DNA from: a virus
Virus record (IMG/VR): IMGVR_UViG_3300037246_000456
Coordinates: 1 to 23,669 of that record
Direction: 5' to 3' (one strand)
DNA length: 23,669 bases
A program made the translations under genes and the position numbers. A model generated the notes under the pieces. The model saw only the letters and a list, made by a program, of their open reading frames with translations, was not told where the DNA came from and did no database searches. Shown one piece after another: positions 7,550 to 15,498 of this stretch; positions within the stretch are counted from its first letter, which is position 1, and each line of letters starts with the position of its first letter.

Positions 7550-8620
7550 CTACCTCGTGTACGGTGAAATGTTAGGACGCAGGTACACTTCAGACTCATC
7601 GGTCTCACCTGTCCATGCGTCGTCTAAATAAGTTTTTGCATCAAGGTCCAGTCGAGGAATGATGATCTCGTCCACCTCTTTAATCTCTCTGCCCATTTGT
7701 GCCGCCAAGTTGCAAACGATAGCGAGGTACCAACGGTCAGGAACCTCCAGCTCATCGGTCATCACACCCACGTCTTGCAGTTGCCGCTGCACGAAACCGG
7801 TAACCTGATTGAACGTAAACTCTGCTCCAGGGTTAGGCCAAAGCTCGATCTCCGGTTGCGTACGTTGCTTGTCGTACCAGAACTGCGTCGGTCTGCCAGT
7901 GCTCGCTTTGTCAGGCAGGTTTGCGTAGTCGTTCCGATTCAGTTTGTACATCGGAATTTCATTCGGCTTGTTGCCGTAGAACAGCTCGATGACATCGAGC
8001 ACCGTGGTGCCGGTAGCGCGAAGTCGATACGCATCGAAGTCGTTGACGCCTCCCAGCACACCCTGCACGTCCACCCAGAGCCACTCGTTGATGACGACTG
8101 CCTGACCTGTTCGCGTGAGAAGTGTCGTCGCGGTCACGAAGTTATCGTTCGAGCCTTCGATCACGTAGTCCCAGTCGCCAGAGACGTTGGGCATGATGCC
8201 GAAAGTACTCACGTTGGTGGCACTGTCGAGCGCCATGGAGATGGTTCCAAGAGCAGCGAGCTGCGTGCACGCTGTCGTCAGGTCACTGTCAAAGGCATTG
8301 CCCGCGACTCCTTCCGATGCAGTTGCAGTCCCCGTGATCCGCTGCAGGTTGCGCAGGTTGATGGTGTAGGTGTCCACGGTACCGAGAGGACACGGCACAG
8401 TGGCCTGACGCTCGTAGATCGGCAGCAAGAGTGGGATGACGTTCCACAGCTTGATGCCTTTGTTGACCAGCGTCTGCGTCCACAACCACAGCATGTCGAG
8501 AGCAATCGTAATGTGCTCCCCGGTGATCTCTTGCTCAACCATTTTGCAACGACGGAACGCGTGATCGATGATCTGCTGGTTCCGAAAGATTGTGCTACCG
8601 ACTGTTCCTGATGTTGGCAT
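7550..8620 (-). CDS. Adaptor/nozzle-type tail protein with discoidin-like insert
   Basis: A 356-residue protein of the podovirus adaptor or nozzle type, proteins that extend the portal and hold packaged DNA. An N-terminal helical region (about 10-55) and a C-terminal half (about 216-340, with GRPTQFWYDKQ, EIELWPNP and a DELEVPDRWYLAIVCNLA helix) match what I know of such proteins. Between them, about residues 97-206, lies an extra beta domain with FDSDLTTACTQ, DWDYVIEGSNDNF, EWLWVDV and YRLRATG, which resembles F5/8-type C (discoidin) carbohydrate-binding domains. GGAGG lies six bases before the ATG, within the -1 frame extension upstream (TAATG overlap). Exact virion position is inferred. 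Confidence 0.78.
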   Translation of the reverse strand: MPTSGTVGSTIFRNQQIIDHAFRRCKMVEQEITGEHITIALDMLWLWTQTLVNKGIKLWNVIPLLLPIYERQATVPCPLGTVDTYTINLRNLQRITGTATASEGVAGNAFDSDLTTACTQLAALGTISMALDSATNVSTFGIMPNVSGDWDYVIEGSNDNFVTATTLLTRTGQAVVINEWLWVDVQGVLGGVNDFDAYRLRATGTTVLDVIELFYGNKPNEIPMYKLNRNDYANLPDKASTGRPTQFWYDKQRTQPEIELWPNPGAEFTFNQVTGFVQRQLQDVGVMTDELEVPDRWYLAIVCNLAAQMGREIKEVDEIIIPRLDLDAKTYLDDAWTGETDESEVYLRPNISPYTR

Positions 8621-8760
8621 TAGAAGCCTCCGCCACGCACTCTGCTACGCCCACCACGAGGCCGCGTCCCGTGACCCTTCGGTCTCGGGGACCTGACGTG
8701 ACGGTCCATTACTTTCTCGGCGACTCGCTTAGCGACCTTTTCTACAGAGCCGCCCCGGCT
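8620..8760 (-). CDS. -1 frame continuation of the GG-V protein
   Basis: This frame has no convincing start of its own and is entered by a -1 slip at the A AAA AAA site at 8766-8760. It encodes 46 residues beginning SRGGSVEKVAKRV, repeating the GGSV motif of frame 0, and ending in an Arg/Gly-rich tail. A fused product would be about 278 residues. Three facts argue it is really translated: it keeps the basic GG-V composition, its TAA overlaps the next gene's ATG as TAATG, and the GGAGG serving that next gene lies in its last codons. If the true sequence has eight A, frames simply join without any recoding. Confidence 0.6.
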   Translation of the reverse strand, partial: SRGGSVEKVAKRVAEKVMDRHVRSPRPKGHGTRPRGGRSRVRGGGF

Positions 8761-8766
8761 TTTTTT
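8719..8766 (-). other. Candidate -1 ribosomal frameshift signal
   Basis: The heptamer A AAA AAA fits the X XXY YYZ pattern in frame 0. Five bases later GGCGGC (8754-8749) can pair with GUCGCC (8724-8719), six pairs including one G-U. A small inner hairpin (UCGC and GCGA around UAA, 8735-8725) abuts the 3' arm. Spacing and structure are what a -1 stimulator usually needs. The frame-0 TAG lies at 8744-8742 inside the structured region. Pairing is judged by eye. Confidence 0.5.
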
Positions 8767-9455
8767 ACTACGCCTCCTGAGGCGTAACCTACGCTGCCTC
8801 CCTTGCACTTGACGTTTTTCGGCATGCCTTTCCTCGAAGCAGCAGTACCCGCTTTCTCAGGTGCCTTCATCTTCCTACTGCGCTTCAGCACTTGCTTTAC
8901 TCTCACGAAAGCAGCGTCAGCCAGAGCGCCACCACCAGAGTCCTCCCTACCCTTCATGTAGCCGCCCTTCTTCAGGCCCGGTTTCAATCGCTTCGTGCCA
9001 CCAGCTTCGATCTCGGCCTGGTTACGACCACGACGTGCAGGCTGATTACCCGTATCCATGGTCTTCTGCTTGCCGCGTGTCATCTTGAACTGACCAGAGG
9101 TGTTGCTCTCCTGCACACGACCACCGTACGCGTAGCCCATCTTTGCGCCTTCGCTTTTAAGTTTGTCGTGCACACTGCCGCCCTTCATCTTTGGCATGCT
9201 GATCGTGACATCATCGACCACGATCTCACGATCTTGACCCAGCTTACCCATAGGACCACCTATGAGACCACCCATTTGCTTCTTCACCGGACCACCTTTC
9301 GCCTTGACAGTTGCCGGGAAGCCCTTACGGGACTTTCCTTTCACGTGTCCACCGCGCATGTAGCCGCTAACTTTGTGCACGCCTGCAGAGCCGGTGAAGC
9401 CCTGTTCCGCCGGGAAAGTAAATTCCCCGTACGTTAATCCTACGTTCTTACCCAT
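8742..9455 (-). CDS. Basic Gly/Lys-rich GG-V repeat protein, frame 0
   Basis: A 237-residue, very basic protein built around recurring GG-hydrophobic motifs (RGGHV, KGGPV, KGGSV, YGGRV, KKGGYM, KGGSVGYASGGVV). Similar low-complexity proteins occur in marine phages; DNA binding or an internal virion role is possible but unproven. I choose the second ATG (9455), six bases after AGGAG; the first in-frame ATG at 9461 directly abuts the AGGAG. Near its end lies a run of seven A (8766-8760) in frame as GTA AAA AAA, after which frame 0 stops within five codons. The -1 frame continues the motif for 46 more codons, so this product is probably either the short form of a frameshifted pair or the result of a one-base sequence error. 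Confidence 0.75.
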   Translation of the reverse strand: MGKNVGLTYGEFTFPAEQGFTGSAGVHKVSGYMRGGHVKGKSRKGFPATVKAKGGPVKKQMGGLIGGPMGKLGQDREIVVDDVTISMPKMKGGSVHDKLKSEGAKMGYAYGGRVQESNTSGQFKMTRGKQKTMDTGNQPARRGRNQAEIEAGGTKRLKPGLKKGGYMKGREDSGGGALADAAFVRVKQVLKRSRKMKAPEKAGTAASRKGMPKNVKCKGGSVGYASGGVVKKAGAAL

Positions 9456-9464
9456 CGTCATCTC

Positions 9465-9749
9465 CTACGGATTGTTTGGATTGCCGGGATGGTTATCGAT
9501 TTGGTCTTGCGTGTCGATCACCGTCCGGTCCAAATTTGATTTCTGTCTTTCTAATTCAGCGAACTCCCTGCGATTCTTCAACACCTCATCACCCACTATG
9601 GCTGGCTTGATAGCCTCTGCTGTGCGAAGCATTTGTACAAATTCGTCAGCAGTCTCAATTGGCTTACCAATCCCAGCAGGAGGTCTCTTCTCTGCCTCAC
9701 TGTTGAGAAAGTGCATGACGTTGTTCCATTCTGCATCTGTATAACTCAT
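9465..9749 (-). CDS. Hypothetical helical protein, 94 residues
   Basis: A small, mostly helical acidic protein with a central coiled-coil-like stretch (about residues 55-85) and an Asn/Pro-rich tail. No known domain is recognised. The ATG overlaps the previous stop (ATGA) and the gene ends just before the basic Gly/Lys-rich gene. It could be an accessory virion protein; no function is assigned. Confidence 0.65.
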   Translation of the reverse strand: MSYTDAEWNNVMHFLNSEAEKRPPAGIGKPIETADEFVQMLRTAEAIKPAIVGDEVLKNRREFAELERQKSNLDRTVIDTQDQIDNHPGNPNNP

Positions 9750-10072
9750 ATCGGTGTGTCGTCTATGTCAGGGTTGAGTTCGCCGGTCACGAACCACATG
9801 TCCAACGCGCCAGCATTGATGGCTCCACCCGTTGGATTTTCAAGCGTGAACCGAAGTGTATCAACGTTGATGAAGATGAACTGAATCTGCAAGTCTTGTA
9901 TGACGCTGGCATCTTCGAGGAATCCCCAAGCGATCAGAGCCGTTCCGAATGGGAAGCTGGTGACTGTCGTAATGTCACCGCTCACGGTCGTGTTAGAATT
10001 CACATTCGGGAAGTCAACCGACACCGGCTGGAAGACTTTGATGTTCCTGAAGATTGTGTCCAACCTACGCAC
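9746..10072 (-). CDS. Small beta-rich protein after fibre 1
   Basis: A 108-residue beta-rich protein of unknown function. It most likely begins with GTG at 10072, inside the last codons of fibre 1, because GGAGG lies five bases upstream; the two genes overlap by eight bases. The TGA overlaps the next ATG (ATGA). It may be a fibre cap or partner encoded with the fibre, which is inference from position and coupling. Confidence 0.7.
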   Translation of the reverse strand: MRRLDTIFRNIKVFQPVSVDFPNVNSNTTVSGDITTVTSFPFGTALIAWGFLEDASVIQDLQIQFIFINVDTLRFTLENPTGGAINAGALDMWFVTGELNPDIDDTPI

Positions 10073-12509
10073 CTGTACCTCCCAGTAATCTCCAACGAGC
10101 AGTTGTCGTATCGTATCGAACGATTACTGTCTCATCAGCGGCAAGCACGTACGTCACTGCTGTCGGTGTGATGATGCGATTCGCGGCTAACGATGCGGCA
10201 TCTTGGTGCGTGATCTCAATAGCGTTTGCGCTGATATTCGTCAATTCAAACGTATCACCATCTTCAACTACGGTCGTGTCGATGCCCGTCAGTACGGATG
10301 TGACTGCGTTGCCACTGACTCTCGCCCAATGCCGCATACTAGCGCTGACTGCATCCGTCAACAAGCCTGTCCAGTCGTTAGTGTTTCCTGCGCCGAATGC
10401 TGCTGGGGTAATTGGCGGATATTCCATCGCTCCTCGGACACGGATACGACCACCGCTCAAATCAAGTGCGTTGTTTGCCGGTAGCCATTGCATCTCAGCG
10501 TCAGGTGTAGCGATGACGTTGCCCATGGAGAAAGACGTGTCATCATCGACATGAACGTTGCCAGCACCGAAGTCAGATTGTGCGCCACCGGTATTCTGTA
10601 TGAGGAAGTTCGCCGCGTTGTTGATGATGGCTGAACGTACTGCTATCCGACTGCCAGAAACGACAAGTCCTGTCAGTACCTCCATGTCCAAGCCAATCCA
10701 GTCGGTGCAAATCTCAGAGCCGATACCCAGACCGAAGAGGATAGTACTCGCGTTGAACATGTGAACGCCACGGATGGTTCCGTAGTCCGCGACTGCCGTT
10801 GCGTTGCGCGTATTGAAAAGAGGTTGAACAATTACTCCAGTGACAGTGGTGATGTGACACTCGTCGCCAGCATTATCAACGCGAATGATCGGCGCGAAAC
10901 TGAGCGCGCGATAAGTTCCTACCGTGACGGATCCTGCGCCCGTCACTTGGTACTGCGCCTGAGCCGCGTAGATGAAAGACTGAGAAGGCGCGATGCCAAT
11001 AGTCGTTGTTCGGTACGTCGGTCTCGCAAAGAACAGTGTCTGTACCGCGAACCCTGGAGCAGTTGTCCACCGGAGATTACTCAAGTCGTCTACGGTTGAT
11101 GAGATAAACGTACCAGCAGTGACAGTGATGGTGTTGGCAACTTGCAGGAGACCGACTACTCCAGCACCAGAAGCGGGGATTGTGTTCGCCCATCGGATTG
11201 CGTAGAAACCGATGTCGGTAGTCCAATCAAAGTCTATAAGAATCGTACCGTGAGTATTGATCGTACCGCGATTCGCAGCGTTTGCTCCTTGAAGATCCAG
11301 TATATCGCTCGCACCTGTACCTCCGAAGTATGAACTGCCTGTCGTACTGACTCTAACCAGATCGACGTCCGCCTCATCTCTCACTGCAAAGACATCACCT
11401 CCGACAGCGTTCGCATCAAGTGTGAATTCATCAGTAGGATTGACAATAATCTGTGGGACTGCTGGATCAACATCGTACAGAGTTTGCAAACTGCTCAGAC
11501 CTAGAGCAGCGGCAAGGTCTACACTGATGGGAGACGCTCCGAATGTCTGCGTCAAGTTCAGTATCGTTCCGAAAAGACCACTCAGGAACAGACTTGTGAC
11601 TTCAGACCTTACAACAAACGATAGTTGTCCAGCTCCATCCGTAGACAGCATCTCATCTACAGCACCATCAACTGTGGGGAACGTGTACGCTCCTGAGAAC
11701 TGTATGCTCTGATCACTGCCTATTAGGAGCGCGATCAGAGCAGTGTTAGATCCATCAGGCGTCGTGAAGAATGTGTACTCACCCGCAAGTGAAGTCGGAC
11801 TGACTGTTGACCCTGACGGAACCGACAACTGCATGATGCCAGCGATGTCGTAGTGAGTGCCACTCCAGCCGACATTCACTATCTGCGAGATCACCTGTCC
11901 TGGTGTCAATGCAATGTGCGCAGACGTGTCACTGTTCGAGCGCGACATGAGCAGGTTGGATCCGAACGACGTTGAGTGCCGATGCAACACCAGCATCGCA
12001 TCAATTGTACCCCCGAAGTCGTTGACCTTGGCTGTCGCATCGAAGTTGAAACCACCGACGTTGATGCCACCTTGCTCAGTACCGGGATCATTGATGCCAA
12101 CATTCCCAGTCAGCAGCATAGGAACTGAGAAGTCCCCCATGACAACGGTGTTGGCATCGAAGTTCGTGCCGTCGTCCATGTACAGAGTGTTGGCTGGGAC
12201 ACCACCGGGGTTTGCTGCTACGGCTACGAACTCTAGGTGTTCAACGTCGAGTGTGACGAGACCACCGGCACCACCATCGGTAAGCTGCATGCTCGTACCG
12301 GGAGTGAGCACGCGCTCATCTGTAAGCGTCGCATCGAGGGATAGGACGACGTACTCAGCGTTGTCGGGTGCGCCACCACCACCACCGGCAAGCCAATCGT
12401 AGTCGTAGTCGTCGGGCGTCAGCTTGGTAAGGACTTCTCCGGTCGCACCGTCGTCAGGGATCTGTATTGCTACGATCCCTGAGAAGCCCAGACCCGACTG
12501 CGCCGTCAT
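10065..12509 (-). CDS. Fibre-like virion protein 1
   Basis: An 814-residue beta-rich, Gly/Thr/Asn-rich protein with the texture of a tail or head fibre. The N-terminal region ends in a Gly-rich linker (AGGGGG, 41-46), followed at 63-83 by a motif (TDERVLTPGTSMQL, then TDGGAGG) shared at the same residue positions with the 998-residue fibre at 4193-7189. The middle is made of repeating beta modules. The C-terminal 120 residues carry a module with DTFELTNISANAIEITH and a final RYDTTTARWRLL strand, typical of phage fibre ends. GAGG lies six bases before the ATG. Which surface it binds cannot be told from sequence. Confidence 0.82.
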   Translation of the reverse strand: MTAQSGLGFSGIVAIQIPDDGATGEVLTKLTPDDYDYDWLAGGGGGAPDNAEYVVLSLDATLTDERVLTPGTSMQLTDGGAGGLVTLDVEHLEFVAVAANPGGVPANTLYMDDGTNFDANTVVMGDFSVPMLLTGNVGINDPGTEQGGINVGGFNFDATAKVNDFGGTIDAMLVLHRHSTSFGSNLLMSRSNSDTSAHIALTPGQVISQIVNVGWSGTHYDIAGIMQLSVPSGSTVSPTSLAGEYTFFTTPDGSNTALIALLIGSDQSIQFSGAYTFPTVDGAVDEMLSTDGAGQLSFVVRSEVTSLFLSGLFGTILNLTQTFGASPISVDLAAALGLSSLQTLYDVDPAVPQIIVNPTDEFTLDANAVGGDVFAVRDEADVDLVRVSTTGSSYFGGTGASDILDLQGANAANRGTINTHGTILIDFDWTTDIGFYAIRWANTIPASGAGVVGLLQVANTITVTAGTFISSTVDDLSNLRWTTAPGFAVQTLFFARPTYRTTTIGIAPSQSFIYAAQAQYQVTGAGSVTVGTYRALSFAPIIRVDNAGDECHITTVTGVIVQPLFNTRNATAVADYGTIRGVHMFNASTILFGLGIGSEICTDWIGLDMEVLTGLVVSGSRIAVRSAIINNAANFLIQNTGGAQSDFGAGNVHVDDDTSFSMGNVIATPDAEMQWLPANNALDLSGGRIRVRGAMEYPPITPAAFGAGNTNDWTGLLTDAVSASMRHWARVSGNAVTSVLTGIDTTVVEDGDTFELTNISANAIEITHQDAASLAANRIITPTAVTYVLAADETVIVRYDTTTARWRLLGGTGA

Positions 12510-12517
12510 GGGTTACC

Positions 12518-13084
12518 TCAGGCTAGAACATTGTCGATCAGCCCACGCACCTCTGCGAGCTTCTCGAATTCTCCTTTAAGCTCTTGCTCTCGACTGGCGA
12601 GTGCATCAGCTTGCTGTTGGAGTGAGGCTTTCTGACCATCCAACTCGCCTGCTCGGGCTTCGTTGGCTCTCTTGTCCGATTCCACGGCAGCTACAGCAGA
12701 ATTGGCAGCTGCCGAATTTTCTGCAGCAGCAGCATGCAGATTCTGCGCCTCTGTCGTTAAGGCACCCGCTTCCTGCGTGCTTTTCTCCACGATCAGCTGC
12801 GCCTGACTTTTGGCCTCCTCAACGATAGCTTCGCTTTTCTCCAGCGCTTCTGCCAACGCTGTGTCAGCTTCCGCTCGGGCCTGCTTAGCCTGCTCTTTGA
12901 TGCTGCTGATCTCACCAACATCACCGATTGTTGCAGCAGCTTCCTGCGCTTTGCGCTGCAACTCCTCGAAGTCTGCGACCTTCTTCGCAAGTTGGGGTGA
13001 GTCTTCAAAAAGGAAACGCGGGACACGAACGAAGTCGCCCCCCGCATGCCCAGCCATGTCTCCGCCTGCCAGTCCGTTGCTCAT
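12518..13084 (-). CDS. Alanine-rich coiled-coil protein
   Basis: A 188-residue protein dominated by one long, uninterrupted Ala/Glu/Lys/Gln coiled coil from about residue 30 to 180, after a short Gly-rich N-terminus. It lies between two beta-rich virion proteins and the first fibre gene and overlaps its upstream neighbour by four bases (ATGA). It could be a fibre shaft, a connector or an internal virion protein. There is no membrane segment or known motif. Confidence 0.75.
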   Translation of the reverse strand: MSNGLAGGDMAGHAGGDFVRVPRFLFEDSPQLAKKVADFEELQRKAQEAAATIGDVGEISSIKEQAKQARAEADTALAEALEKSEAIVEEAKSQAQLIVEKSTQEAGALTTEAQNLHAAAAENSAAANSAVAAVESDKRANEARAGELDGQKASLQQQADALASREQELKGEFEKLAEVRGLIDNVLA

Positions 13085-13719
13085 GCCGCTAACCCAGCCT
13101 GGACGAGATCAAACTCACACGTTCCGATGCCAGAATTAGTGAGAAGTCTCACTGCCTGAGGCGGGAACGCCAAGTTGCCGTCCGCATCCGCTGTCTCTCC
13201 TGCCAACGTCGGATGATCGAACCAATTAAAAATGGTACTTGCACCCGCGAAGACGTCGTCGAACGTATGCTGCACCGTGACGTTCACCGTTCCCGTGATA
13301 ATCAACGCCAAACCGATACTGGTCGGCGTCACGTTTTTGTCTATTGGAATCGGAATCGAGCCACCTATCACATTCGTACCGATTTCAATATTGGTCCCGA
13401 CAGCAGCATCAGCAAAGATCGAATCCACAGTGAGGAAGTCGAGCTGAGTTGCGGAGGTCCCAGCAGCGGGACCAGCAATCGTTTCGCTGATGGGACGGTT
13501 CTGCCCATCAGTGCCTGTGATCGTGAAGTTGATGCCGCTAAGAGCACCGACAGACTCCAACTCCACTTGTCGTTGTGTATCGAGCACCGCAGGTGCGACG
13601 CCCCCCGTGGAAAAAGCTCCGTTGATCAACAAGAAGCCAGCGGCTCCTATCTGCTGGTCTAAGCAAATGCCATTAGGGTCCGCCGCATCCAGCTGCCTAA
13701 TTTGCTGAATGGGTCTCAT
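13081..13719 (-). CDS. Beta-rich phage structural protein
   Basis: A 212-residue protein with Ig-like or jelly-roll-like sequence texture: alternating hydrophobic residues, and a block NFTITGTDGQNRPISETIAG at about residues 64-83 that recurs in phage virion proteins. It has two cysteines, one near each end (around 19 and 202). AGGAGAG lies six bases before the ATG. It follows the previous gene by two bases and its TGA overlaps the next ATG (ATGA). A virion surface protein is the best guess; no enzymatic motif is seen. Confidence 0.78.
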   Translation of the reverse strand: MRPIQQIRQLDAADPNGICLDQQIGAAGFLLINGAFSTGGVAPAVLDTQRQVELESVGALSGINFTITGTDGQNRPISETIAGPAAGTSATQLDFLTVDSIFADAAVGTNIEIGTNVIGGSIPIPIDKNVTPTSIGLALIITGTVNVTVQHTFDDVFAGASTIFNWFDHPTLAGETADADGNLAFPPQAVRLLTNSGIGTCEFDLVQAGLAA

Positions 13720-13721
13720 GA

Positions 13722-14444
13722 CTATCTCTCCTGAATAACAACGATCCGGTCCATGGTGAGAGTCTTCGCAGCAGCCTCACCGGCTCGAACTGCGAACGAG
13801 ACCGTTAGCAATTCATCATCCGGGAAACTAGCATTGGGTTCTGAGAAGCTACCGACGGCACCGTCGAGCGCACCGTACAACCGACCATCAGAGCCCTGAC
13901 CGTCGTAGTAAGCCTGCAGCCTGAACGCTGTGGCATCCACGATGGTCCCAACATCACCAGAGACTTCAACGCTGTTCTTCTCAGAGACCAGCGTCACGAG
14001 ACCTGCACCTTCCGGCTTGCGGAAGCTGAGACCATCCGCGTGACCGGCGAGCAGTGTCGTGTCGGTGATCGCGAGACCGATCAGAATCTCAGACAGTATT
14101 ACCTCACTGAGGGTTGCGAGGATCTCGATGAAGAATCGCTTGTCCGGATCGAACAACCAAGCCTCCGTTGAGATACCAGCAGCGATCTTCTGAAGCTGGA
14201 CTTCGTCATCATCCGCACCGGCAAGCAGCATGGTGATGATGCCACCGTTACCATCTTGGATGGCGACCGTGTTGGCTCCCTGTACGTCTGTCTCGGTCCA
14301 CTGACCGGCGACGAACGTGTAGAAATCTTCCTCGTAAAGATGCGAGCCTAAGTGGCTCGGGAATCTCAAGGAGTTGAAAATACTTCCGACATCTTCGTTG
14401 TTGATGCCGTTATTTAAGCGAGTTACTTGGTTGTCAATAAACAT
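13722..14444 (-). CDS. Beta-rich virion protein, possible decoration/fibre
   Basis: A protein of about 240 residues, mostly predicted beta strand, resembling concanavalin-like sandwich proteins encoded after capsid genes in marine phages; function unknown. I place the start at the ATG at 14444 because GGAG lies six bases upstream. A longer reading from an in-frame TTG at 14456 would put that Shine-Dalgarno inside the gene. It is the first gene after the capsid terminator, so its expression depends on read-through or an unseen promoter. No signal peptide or membrane segment. A capsid-surface or head-fibre role is inference. Confidence 0.78.
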   Translation of the reverse strand: MFIDNQVTRLNNGINNEDVGSIFNSLRFPSHLGSHLYEEDFYTFVAGQWTETDVQGANTVAIQDGNGGIITMLLAGADDDEVQLQKIAAGISTEAWLFDPDKRFFIEILATLSEVILSEILIGLAITDTTLLAGHADGLSFRKPEGAGLVTLVSEKNSVEVSGDVGTIVDATAFRLQAYYDGQGSDGRLYGALDGAVGSFSEPNASFPDDELLTVSFAVRAGEAAAKTLTMDRIVVIQER

Positions 14445-14482
14445 TTCTGTCTCCAAAAATCATGGTCTCCCGTTTACATCCG

Positions 14483-14521
14483 AGAGAAAATAGTGGAGGG
14501 CATTTAACGTCTGCCCTCCAC
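14483..14521 (-). terminator. Intrinsic terminator after the capsid gene
   Basis: A perfect 10-bp inverted repeat (GTGGAGGGCA and TGCCCTCCAC) around a nine-base loop lies 22 bases past the capsid stop codon and is followed on the minus strand by TATTTTCTCTC. It acts for leftward transcription. A terminator directly after the major capsid gene is common in phages and would set a step-down in expression of the genes further left. Confidence 0.88.
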
Positions 14522-14543
14522 CATGTTTGGATAGAACCCTCGT

Positions 14544-15473
14544 TCAGAGTCCTGGAGTACCGAAAACGGCGCGCGGATCAGTCCAATCGGGGATGTAACG
14601 TTCCGTGGACTTGTAGCGCATCGAGTCAGTCTCGAAGTCACCTTCCATCGACTTCTCCAGCCCGCGACGCATCATCATCTGCAGACCACGAGGAGCGTCC
14701 GTCTGGACCCACCATGCAGTAGTCGATGTAATACGCGACAGGTTCGCCTGACCTTGAGACAGAAGCCCCATGGACAGGATCGGGTTGATGTCGTTGTTTG
14801 CCGTACCGGCGCGAAGAACGCTCTTCAGCAGAACTTCAGCTTGGAAGACCTGGCTCGGACCAGTGACAATCTTGAGAGGCTGCAAACGAATCCGCTTGCC
14901 GTTATTGTCCACGGCATTGCGAATCTGAATGAGCAACTGCTCAAGCGACGTTTGCGATAAAGCTGCAGCAGTCGTCAACAGGTTCGAGAACACGCCACCC
15001 GCAGCACCTCCCGGTGCGATTGGATGGTTGGTCACGTTCAGCGCTACACCGTCACCACCAACGAACGCACCATTGAAGGCACGGTTGAGGATGTTGGCGC
15101 AGAGCGTCTCCTTCGTTTCGATCATAGACTGAGCGAGATGCTCAGAATAAATCCGACCGATACGAATGTGGTCGCCGTCTTCGACCAAGACCTTGGTTAG
15201 CGCGAACGCCAAGCCAAAAACCTTGTAGACGTAACGCTGAATGAACAGCACTCCGCCTGCGTCGAATGTCACCGGAGTGCCGTCAGGCATTTCCGGAGCA
15301 GCATTGAATCCGAAGAGGACTGGCTCTTCATGGTACGAACGGGGGGTACCCGTACGATCCGTGAAAACACCTTTCCATTCATCGGCGCGTTGGTTGTAAA
15401 TACCGTCAAAGGTCTCGTTGAGAATGGGCTCAACAATAGACCTAAAGTCGGTGGACCTCATTGGGACAGCCAT
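14544..15473 (-). CDS. Major capsid protein
   Basis: The 309-residue capsid subunit, presumably of the HK97 fold, which builds the icosahedral shell. I recognise the conserved blocks of a capsid family common in uncultured aquatic phages: DGDHIRIGRIYSEHLAQSMI near 110-130, ETKETLCANILNRAFNGAF just after it, a Gly-rich HPIAPGGAAGG segment, the AVDNNGKRIRL loop and a C-terminal block MRRGLEKSMEGDFETDSMRY followed by the ERYIPDW motif. AGGAG lies eight bases before the ATG. It follows the decoration gene by 25 bases and is followed by a strong terminator, consistent with high, separately bounded expression. Confidence 0.93.
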   Translation of the reverse strand: MAVPMRSTDFRSIVEPILNETFDGIYNQRADEWKGVFTDRTGTPRSYHEEPVLFGFNAAPEMPDGTPVTFDAGGVLFIQRYVYKVFGLAFALTKVLVEDGDHIRIGRIYSEHLAQSMIETKETLCANILNRAFNGAFVGGDGVALNVTNHPIAPGGAAGGVFSNLLTTAAALSQTSLEQLLIQIRNAVDNNGKRIRLQPLKIVTGPSQVFQAEVLLKSVLRAGTANNDINPILSMGLLSQGQANLSRITSTTAWWVQTDAPRGLQMMMRRGLEKSMEGDFETDSMRYKSTERYIPDWTDPRAVFGTPGL

Positions 15474-15498
15474 AACTTATGCTCCTATTGTAAGCCGC

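Noticed and set aside
7697-8611. Plus-strand open frame of 304 codons
   Set aside because: It mirrors the adaptor/nozzle-type gene, which has clear family motifs and a good Shine-Dalgarno; the antisense protein is Arg/His/Val-rich with no recognisable domain.
14434-14463. Ten-codon leader frame (MIFGDRNVY) overlapping the start at 14444
   Set aside because: It has a GGGAG only three bases upstream and no attenuator logic, so chance is the simpler explanation.
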